Shown here: in pieces, positions 49,490 to 64,000 of the stretch
Numbering within the stretch: position 1 is the stretch's first letter
Layout of the letters: each line of letters begins with the position of its first letter
NCBI GenBank assembly: GCA_037074765.1
Contig: JBAMDO010000007.1
Location: 124,001 to 188,000 of the forward strand
Length of the DNA: 64,000 bases
Direction: 5' to 3'
Source of the DNA: Mansonella perstans
Lineage: Eukaryota; Nematoda; Chromadorea; Rhabditida; Onchocercidae
Notes under the pieces: model-generated
What the model was told of the DNA's origin: nothing
What the model saw: only the letters and a program-made list of their open reading frames with translations
Databases searched by the model: none
Translations under genes and position numbers: made by a program

Positions 49490-51422
49490 GATGTCGAATG
49501 ACTTGATATGATTAATTCCTACAGTTCCATACAATATAAAATAGCTGAAGATAAAAAAGTTTTGAAGGATTTTCTATGAATTAATGTAAATATTAATAAT
49601 GCATTAACAATATTAATGATAGTGATATATCAAAAAAGCTGAAATAAACAGCACTCAACTGATAATTTTTTATTCTAAATTGTGTAGGTTTTTTGATGAA
49701 TTTGAAGATATGAGAAACAAAATTTTAAGAAAAAACGAATAATAATGCATTGAGAAGAAAGACTAAATATCAAAGAAGACGAAATAAAACGTCACTAACA
49801 ATTATTGACGATTTTTTAAAAAAGTGAGATTTGAAATATCAAAAAGTTCCATTTTACGATCTGCCCGTTTATCAAAGATCAAAAAATTTTTCACTTATAT
49901 TCGCTATGCTGAGGGAATACGGTGCGATAGCACCATTAAAAAATTGATAGAAGTAAAATAAAACCAATGAATCATTATGAAAATGTGTACAATGGAAGTA
50001 AAGAAGCATTAGATAAGTTAACGAATACAATGCAACACGTTTAATTTTTACTTTTGAACTCCAAAAAATCAGAAATTTTTTTTTTGATAAATATAACTTT
50101 AAAAAATCGCTTTTTGAAAAATTTCGAGAAATATGACGTTGGGAGAACTTTTGTGTCATTTATCAGCTCAGTCAAACTATTTGATGATATTATTATAAAT
50201 CATAAAATTAGAATGAATGAACTTTGTTTGATTCTTGAGATACTAAACAATTTTCAATAGAAATAAAAGTTGAACCATCAATATCTGAATGACCTTTATG
50301 ATGGTCGTGATAAACAAGGAAAAATCGCTTCTTTGTATCTTCAAATCATCATTGTAGCCTCTGGAAGGTTTTTTGGGTTTTTTTTTTGGAGATGAAACCT
50401 GATTCTGAGAGGTTGACAAAGATGAGATTTGTAATGATCGGTTCCTAATTTAAAATCATGAAACTAACACACACTGAACCTTTAACTTTTCAGGAACTTG
50501 CTATTCTGATGATTATTTTACTAAAACTTGGAATGAAACAATAAAATATGATTTTCGAGACGAGTTAAATTGAAGAAATTAAAGAGCTGGTTTTTTTCCA
50601 AGTAATGAATAAATAAAGAAATGGCAAAATAAAGTACAAAATCACACCTTTTATTACATATCACATTCCACTTTATATATTTGTGAAAGTTGGTGAAAAA
50701 TTCACTCAAATAAATCGCACTAAAAAGAAGACGAAAGAATGACTTATAGCAGACGCACTTCCTGACAACTATTTCTCTCTTTTCTTCCATTTTTCAAAAT
50801 TGTCTGGATAATTTCTATACTGACGTATCCAGTGTCATTGCCGCCATGTGTATTTGCTTGTTTGAGTATCTGTATGTACCGTGTGTATGCATATGTGTAT
50901 ATATGTATGTATGTATGTGCGTACATTGCACAGGTGACGTTGCATAAAAGTATCAACTTTGTTTATTGGTAGAAATCAATGTTAAGCATTATCAGCTGCT
51001 CTGATTGTAATTGTTCATTCGATTTCATTTATATATTTTGCAGAAAATCAATCAAATAGGTTCATAGTAATTCAATAAAATGTGCTTTTTTACTTTCTTA
51101 TGAATGATGAAGAATGAACTATATTCGAAATTTGTAAAATAAATAATTAATGAAGCTCCAAATCAATTACTTCGCTTTACTTTTATATGCACATAGTATC
51201 ATTGGTTTGTGCAAATCAAAAAAACATTTTTGTTTATTTTATCCTAATTAGCTTGAAATAATTTGTGGATACATTACTCTACTTCTGCAATGTCGCAATG
51301 TTATTCATATTTGGCATCTGATTTGAAGAAAAAACGTTTACATCGCACAATAACCGAATAGATTTGAACTCTGTTGTATATGGGAATTTAATGTATGTAC
51401 TATACTGTTTTGCCTTGTCATT

Positions 51423-51714
51423 TGGCATTTCGTACAGAGTGAAGAGAATATCATCGATATCATTATAAATCATCTTATCCTACAGGAATTATGTCACTCT
51501 TTAATTTTTATTAGTATTCTTATCAGTTTAAAATAGTTCTAAATCTTCCTGCATAGTAAAGATCAAGCTTGATCATTCTAATTTACAGTTGTTCATTGCT
51601 ATGCGGGGAAATTGATTCACTTGTATTGCTTACAAAATGGTAACGAGAACAGATGCCCTGGCTATGTTGCAATTGTTAATTTCACAGATGGCATTTCGTA
51701 CAGAGTGGAGAGAA
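51423..51714. repeat. 26-bp direct repeat pair
   Basis: TGGCATTTCGTACAGAGTG followed by A(or G)AGAGAA occurs at 51423-51448 and 51689-51714 with one mismatch. The second copy lies within the short open frame at 51637-51807. Confidence 0.85.
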
Positions 51715-51807
51715 ATCAGATGCCTAACCAGCCTCCACTACTTGGACATCTTGCCGGAGTGTCTTGTTAAGCAACGAATGCTGGAAGGGTATAATCAAAT
51801 TGCTTAA
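51637..51807 (+). CDS. Possible small ORF of 56 codons, unrecognised
   Basis: ATG in the context ACAAAATGG starts a 56-residue open frame ending in TAA. Codon composition is more balanced and GC-richer than the surroundings, and the peptide (including SQMAFRTEWREIRC and YLDILPECLVKQRMLEGYNQ) is soluble and helix-prone. There is no acceptor between the preceding in-frame stop and the ATG, so it would be a single-exon gene. It has no recognised relative. It could equally be a decayed fragment of a larger gene or a chance frame. Confidence 0.22.
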   Translation: MVTRTDALAMLQLLISQMAFRTEWREIRCLTSLHYLDILPECLVKQRMLEGYNQIA

Positions 51808-54717
51808 AAATACTACTGCATCCACCCATGTGTGTACATATGCGCACACTCGTCCATAGAAGTAATCGAACAGACAATCAATGGATGGATTGGCATAAGT
51901 TTATGAGTTAAATTCAGGAAAGAGGTTTTGGAGATTTGTTATGTCGGTATTTTTAATTTCGAGTTTTTGGCACCAATTATAATCTGACTTTTTCTCAGTA
52001 TGTCAAGCATGTAGAATATAAATTACTTCGACGTTTAATTTCCAATGTTTAACGCTGCTCGAAATGGAGCTATGAAGCTTTCTCGTTAAATCTTACTCTA
52101 TTTCACTTTATGTTTAACAAACTGAGTCCTACTGTTATTGTTTCCTGTTATTGAACAGACTTTTCATAAAAACGAGGTTTGCTGAAGTATTTAATTTGAG
52201 CAAGATAAAGATCCTATAAGCATAAATTGAAATGAAAAAAAGAACTTTTAAGATGTTGAAAGCAAAAAATGATTTAATGTTTGCATTTATTATTCTTGTG
52301 CTTATTATTACTTGGACTGAGTTACATTTCTGCTGATTGATTTAACTTTTACAAAAGATTTCCTGAAAGATTACACTTCTTCCATCTATTTCCTGATTTC
52401 TGGAATTACAACAGTCTTTTCTTTGAAGCATAATGTGCTGCAGCGATGGGACATTTCCAATCCAACATTGATTCATTATTGGAACCAATGAGCATACTGA
52501 CATTTTCAACTAGGCCATGCACACATAACATCAACTAGCAAAGCAGGACACTACATCTTCTGTTATGCCGCTTCATTTGCTTTGCTTTACTATTTAAATC
52601 TGAAAGCGTATAACTATGGGAATTCTCGGTTGAAAATAAGTTAATGAGACGAAAATTCAAGCGTTCACTTATTCTGTCAATCATTTTCATTCTTAATACG
52701 TTAAAACTTTGCAAATTTTCAAGTAATTTTTGTAGTACTATATTTAGAATCAGCTTATAACGTCTAGATATCCTTAGTGAGAGGATCTAATTTGTTTGCT
52801 TCCTCTTTGACTTATAGTTGCGCATTGGATATATTTGTTACCTTATCATTGATATATGAACATATCTTAATGCTCCTTTTATAGACTTCAATCATTTAAA
52901 TTCTCCAAAAAAGAAAGCCGAGCCTTATCGCATAAATGTCTCATTCACAGAAAAAAAGCGGAATATTGGTGTGATGTCACATAGTTGGAAGAAGTGCACT
53001 ACGGAATCGATGAAGCGACAAGTTTTACATTTTAGTTATATCCACTTTTATCTGCTTTTGTCCTTTCTTGTGCAGCATCTAAATTCCTTTTGAAATTTTT
53101 ATTCATATTTTTGATCACTTGAAAAATCTCCGAAGTACTTCGTAAAAATAATCGTACGTTTTCAATTAGTTCTTCTAAAGTTCATTTTATCCACTCAATT
53201 TCATAGTTATTTTAAAAAAAAAAATCTATGAATAGCAATACGCTGCCATGAATGAATATTCTTATTTTTTGAACCACTGGGGAGCAAATTTTTGGACAGC
53301 ATAAAGAGAAGCATGTCAGTCCATGCTTTTCATAAATCGTCTAAGAATTCCAACTTTCAGTTAGTTTACTCCATTAAGCATTCCATTTTCTTCTGAATTA
53401 ACAACGACCCTGTGTTGTTAAAATGCTCTTGCATATATCCACTATTTATCAGTGTAATTTCGTCATATCATGTTCATTATATTGAACTTTTATTCCGAAC
53501 TAATGAATTTACAACTGTTAATTTCAAAAAATCAGCGTAGACCCACCACGTCAAAATTGTTTTAGAAGATGATCTTTTTAATGGATTTGATAAATCGGAA
53601 GGTAAGAGTGAAAATAGGCGATATGGTTCTGCAGAGGATTTTTGAAGCAAATACTCACATTCCAATTAACTGGCTTTTTTATGCATAGCCAGTGGCGCAT
53701 TAACGGTTTTAACTCTCGAATGCAATTTTCTCCAGTTTCCGAGGACAATCTGAAAAATTGTTGAGAGGAGGAAAAGAATTCCTGATCTCTAATACAAATT
53801 CTAATCGATACTCGAAAAGTTTTACATTATGCGTGCAAAATCCATTAAGTTAATCACTTCAAAACTACACCTTACTCATTTCCAACACAAATATCATAAA
53901 AAAATCGTCTTCGATTTTGTCGCCTTCGTTTCTATTAATCTCTTAGTGATGCAAAATTTACATGTTTCCTAAATTTTTTTTTTTTTTTTTATATCTAGCA
54001 AGAAATGTCTTACGTATTTTGATAGTGCTTCGAAATTTGCAGAGTGAATCTTAATTCTTAAAAATTCCTTTCAGGCAAATCGGCAAGTGTCCTTATTTGT
54101 TACAGAATAAGTGCCGAGCTTTCCTATGTTTCTCTTAAGTCGAATCAATTCGTCTAAAATTTTGCTTTACCCGTAATGTTAGTAATACTACAGAGCGTGA
54201 TTTAAGCGCGCTATCCAGTTGGGGTGATGCGGGAAAAGATTCTTCACTTTTCCTTTGCATATTAAACACTCCTGTCACTATTGCTAGTGATATATTACCG
54301 CTGCTATTACTACTGCCACTGCGACAAATCCGTCCTGCTAATACTACTATTAAAACTATTAATACATTGCCCTTTCAAATTTCGGCGGTTTTTAATATGG
54401 TCAGTCGATTTGTGCACTATTATTGACTCAGTGATTGATTAGTTGATTAAAATAAATAACTACTGCCTGTTGCTGGAACCACTGAAGGACCACTAAACCA
54501 CTGAAGTGATCTTGATCAATTAAAAAGTTCTAATTAAAATAATTAATTTGAATCAAGAGCCATTTCAAATATTTTTCCAATTATTCGAAATTTCTTTAAA
54601 ATTTCAGAAATTTTGAAATTGACAAAAGACTAAAATTAGATTTTTGAAAAGAAAGTTGTATAATAAAAACAGGAAGAAAGTTTGATGACGACATAATGAG
54701 TGGCTGTTGAATGCGCT

Positions 54718-60543
<5,826 letters not shown>

Positions 60544-60881
60544 TTCTGCATGATGTTTTTACAAATTGGACTACCGCTATCGCAGAATTATTGTCCTTTT
60601 GCTATACTTCGAGCTTAACTTCTTCAAAGGATGAAAAAATTTCGTTTATTGATTCTACCAGCTGAATATTGGGGTTGAAAATAGGTGAGCTAAAAAGTAA
60701 TGAACAATGAACGAAAAATAATTTAAACGTAGTCGAATAGCGCATATCATCGAAATCGTAAAATTATAAGATATATTGATATTGTTGCATATTGTGGAAG
60801 ATTTGACTCATTATATACCGCTGTTTACCATTCAATGCATACAGTTATACAGATCGGTTTAGTAATTAAGTACTTTAAAGT

Positions 60882-60887
60882 AATAAA
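60882..60887 (+). terminator. Candidate poly(A) signal of the esterase-like gene
   Basis: AATAAA lies about 340 bases after the TAG at 60541-60543. Other AATAAA hexamers occur further downstream, so this choice is tentative. Confidence 0.3.
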
Positions 60888-63120
60888 ATCTCATCTTCTA
60901 CTAACGTGAATAAAACATCTTTATTCGCATCATTCTTATTTTCTTTTTACTAGCAATTCATTAATTTCATTAATTATTATTTCTTAAAGATGACGATACA
61001 TTACAAAATATTACCATCGATACTTCCTATTGGATAAGATTAGGTTTGTAAAAATTGCTTACATTGTATTGCAATATTCTTCTATCAGCTTTCAGTTTTT
61101 GTCTGTGAAATGTTTCTCTTGTTTTTCGCTGAATGACCTCTATATATTTGAAAAGATTCTATAATTTTGTTTAGAAGCTTCTGGAATAGTTACTCCGCAA
61201 TCTTTTTTTTATCAAATTTCGATAATTTGCTTGCAGTAATATGCACTGTCTTTTCCTACAAACACTCGTCTCCTTTCTTCTTTCTTTATAACAAGATCTC
61301 TCCAGTGTAATTTTTAATTTTCAGGTACCAGTTTCCCTTTTCTAAATCAAGGCGGTAAATGCTATTGTTGCTCAGGTGGTCAAATTTTATTGTTCTATTG
61401 CAAATATTCTTAAGATCTCGATTTTTTTTAACTTTGCAAGTCTTTGCTACTATATTCCCGATGTTGCATTTACCACCGCTTAATATTTTTGAAAAAGTCA
61501 AATGCAACTCTGCCTCTTACTAATGATCTGGATTTTAAATGAAATGTGATTCTATTACTCAAAAACTTATGTACATTTTCCTTCTGAACAATTCCAATCT
61601 GAAGCTTTCAATTTATTGTTTTTAAAAGTTTACTTTTAACTTTGCTAATTAATTGCGACTTTTCTCTGAGTTCATTCACAGTCACTTGTGCTTATACAGC
61701 GTAATTTAGCTATTTTTCAACTCGTAAACCGTTTAACTCTCGCGAAATAACTCTTGCGATCTTGCGATCTTGGAACGACGTTGAAGACTTTTAAATTTCG
61801 AAAGAACGCTGAAGATATAATTACAATGCTATTTAATTTTTTTCCCATGTGTTTTATAGTCACTACCTAGCATTCACCGATACTGCATATTGAATCCATA
61901 ATGAAAATATTTTAACGAAGTTTTACAGCGCTTTGTTTCATTACAAAACAGCATCAAAGAGAATTACTACGAATTTGTGAAGTCATAAAATGTTTCTGGA
62001 AAGAGATAAATGATAAGAACCGATTATAAATAATGGAACTAAAGTGTCCACTTCTTTTTCAGTTTTTGTAACTGACAAATTGCAGATGCTTGATAGTGAA
62101 AGATGGCCACATTTTGTTGAATGAAACTGTCAATTTTTTGTTCAAATGTCTTTGAAGTCGAGATTAGAAGCAGGATATTGACAATGATTAGATGTCATAA
62201 ATATATTGGAACAAAAAGAAGCAGAAAATAGCCATTTCAAGATTTCAGTGCTTTTGATCTTAATCGTTTAGAATGGACACCAATTAAATACCTCTTTATT
62301 GATTATCGAATGCGGCAGTAGAGATGCAATCAGGCAGTACTGAAGTGATATTTACATAGAAATGTGAATATTTTCAAAATAGTCCCGCTTTTCAATCTCA
62401 ACAATTACAACTGAAGAAAAGACAAACGAATCATCTCATGTCGGAATGAAAGTATTATTGAATCGACGTAAGTGTAAAAGAAGTGACTATGATCTGCTAC
62501 CAAATAAATAAAACTTCATTGCTTCATTTCTGCTTTTTCAATCACATTTGCAGTGAACTTTCACTAAAATAGATAAGAATTTTGGCTTCATAAATTGAAA
62601 TGTAATCAGAAAGAAGGAAAGAAAAAATGGCAGAAAAAATAAAATGAATTAATTTGGGTTGCACCATGAGGATAGAAAGTGGGAACATAACGATAAAAAC
62701 GATGCGATGAAATATAGCGGTGACTTCTATTGCTGCATCCCTACAATTATTCGTAATCGTTAATTAGATAAAAAAGATGAATTAGCTGGAAATAACTGAA
62801 ATAATAGCATTGATAACAGAATTTTTAGTGATTGTAGCAAAGCGAGAAGAAATACAGCAATTTTTTCTGATTATTTTAACATCACTTTCGAAATAAACCA
62901 TATCTCGGTTATCATCAACAAAATTCATTCACTGACTGCATGTAAGTGAAACAAAATGCTTTTTCAAATTTCCATATTTCGTTCTTTTGTATCTACTTCA
63001 CCGGTCAGTTGTTGCTCTTACACTCTGTTGAATAATTCATAGATGGGATGAAAAGATTAATACAGATTTGTTGCTCAATCTTTCCCCAAGCAATCTGATT
63101 TTCTAGATTGCTTAAATGAG

Positions 63121-63146
63121 AAAAAAAAAAAAAAAAAAAAAAAAAA
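63121..63146. repeat. Homopolymer A26 tract
   Basis: An uninterrupted run of 26 A bases. Similar tracts occur at 30116-30140 (A25), 38699-38718 (A20) and 11703-11721 (T19). No adjacent retrocopy or target-site duplication was noticed. Confidence 0.9.
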
Positions 63147-64000
63147 CGGATTTTGCTTATATTAGCGGAAATATCAGTGCCCAAGACGGTAGAGTAACTT
63201 GTTAAAAATATAAAAACCAACTAGTGTAGAACAGTATGGTTGTTACGAACTGCAAATGCGATGATTGACATAGCTCATTTAACCTTCGATGATTTTATTC
63301 TAATTACCTCTTTTTAATAAATAGAAAAACTCATTAAAAAAGAGTGCTTCAAAACAATATTAAATTCAAAATCTTATCAAAACTTATTTCATAAGCGAAA
63401 TTTACAATACTGTCAATATTTTGTATGAATCGTGGGAGATTAATGCAAATTAAAGTGAAAAGAGGAAAACGATTAAAATGTGGCTTTTTTAATATTTATG
63501 GCAATGTGTTCAATATTTTGTCCAATAAATCAAATTATTTCCTCGTTGATTCAAGCAATTAATCAAAATATTACCACATTTGCGCATTGTTCCACACAAA
63601 ATCAGTATTAATATATGCTGAAATAAATGCTGGTTTCATTCGTGTTGTTCTTATTTCCGTCTGATCAAAACGACATTGTAATTTCTGGCATAAAACTTTT
63701 TAACGAAATTAAAATAAGTAAGTTTATTCTTGTGGAAAAAGTGCAAGATGTCATCTGCAATTTCTGTTTACATTGATCCATTTAAAAATTTGTTCTACTT
63801 CAAAATCTATTTCTTTCAAGTTGCTGCTTCTATTTATCAGCATCAAGAACTAAACAATTTGAATTACGGTATGAACAAATACATTGCTATTTATGCAGCT
63901 ACACTGATAAATAAATGCATTGTTTGTTGTAAAGGTAACGCAGTGAAACAAATTTGTAGATTTTACTTGTATGCTTTTGCATACTTTGCTTCCTTTTTTG

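Larger units (their letters stand above)
49490..54717. other. Intergenic region between divergent genes
   Basis: This 5.2-kb region separates the minus-strand orphan membrane gene from the plus-strand esterase-like gene and must contain both promoters. It is AT-rich, with a short TATG microsatellite at about 50892-50920. Two weak coding traces (51637-51807 plus strand; 53658-53752 minus strand) and a 26-bp direct repeat are listed separately. Confidence 0.5.
60544..64000. other. Non-coding right flank
   Basis: AT-rich sequence with no exon supported by phase-compatible splice sites on either strand. It begins with the 3' UTR of the esterase-like gene and contains an A26 tract at 63121-63146. 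The short minus-strand open frames at 61.3-61.5 and 63.0-63.2 kb show no motif. Confidence 0.5.

Noticed and set aside
51279..51473. 64-codon minus-strand frame
   Set aside because: No family resemblance and no splice support; it overlaps a duplicated 26-base sequence.

Overview
The window looks like nuclear DNA of a clade III (filarial-type) nematode. It is very AT-rich, and its genes are cut into many small exons by introns ending in TTTTCAG. The first coding exon of several genes sits a few bases after a TTTCAG acceptor, as expected for spliced-leader trans-splicing, and the best-recognised proteins are animal or nematode families. Genus and species cannot be fixed from the sequence alone. 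No bacterial, viral or Wolbachia-like genes, CRISPR arrays, tRNAs or rRNAs were recognised.

Layout: (1) 1-3813, minus: a Zwilch kinetochore gene (zwl-1) running off the left edge. (2) 4464-7923, minus: a complete 10-exon multipass membrane protein of a conserved uncharacterised family. (3) 9161-9523: a 24-unit minisatellite mixing 16-bp and 13-bp units. (4) 13196-14018, plus: a three-exon TMEM60-like protein. (5) 15230-16652, plus: a small NTF2-fold (DUF4440/SnoaL-type) protein. (6) 16.7-24.2 kb: mostly non-coding with repeats and one unrecognised coding trace. (7) 24261-34722, minus: the NR5A/FTZ-F1 nuclear receptor nhr-25, 11 exons over 10.5 kb. (8) 34.7-42.2 kb: a large non-coding stretch upstream of nhr-25. 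(9) 42215-45909, minus: a secreted protein with an IgGFc-binding-type N-terminal domain, 10 exons. (10) 47460-49489, minus: an unrecognised Cys-containing membrane protein. (11) 54718-60543, plus: a catalytically dead cholinesterase-like membrane protein of gliotactin/neuroligin type, 14 exons. (12) 60.5-64 kb: non-coding.

Every gene model was rebuilt by hand by matching reading frame and intron phase across each junction; exon coordinates are in the entries. The genes do not form one pathway: cell division (Zwilch), developmental transcription (nhr-25), adhesion or neuronal surface (gliotactin-like), extracellular matrix or mucus (IgGFc-binding-like) and several membrane proteins are interspersed. 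I found no convincing previously undescribed multi-gene system. The least explained items are the minisatellite with its embedded TGACGTGC motif, the orphan membrane gene at 47-49 kb and a few short coding traces.
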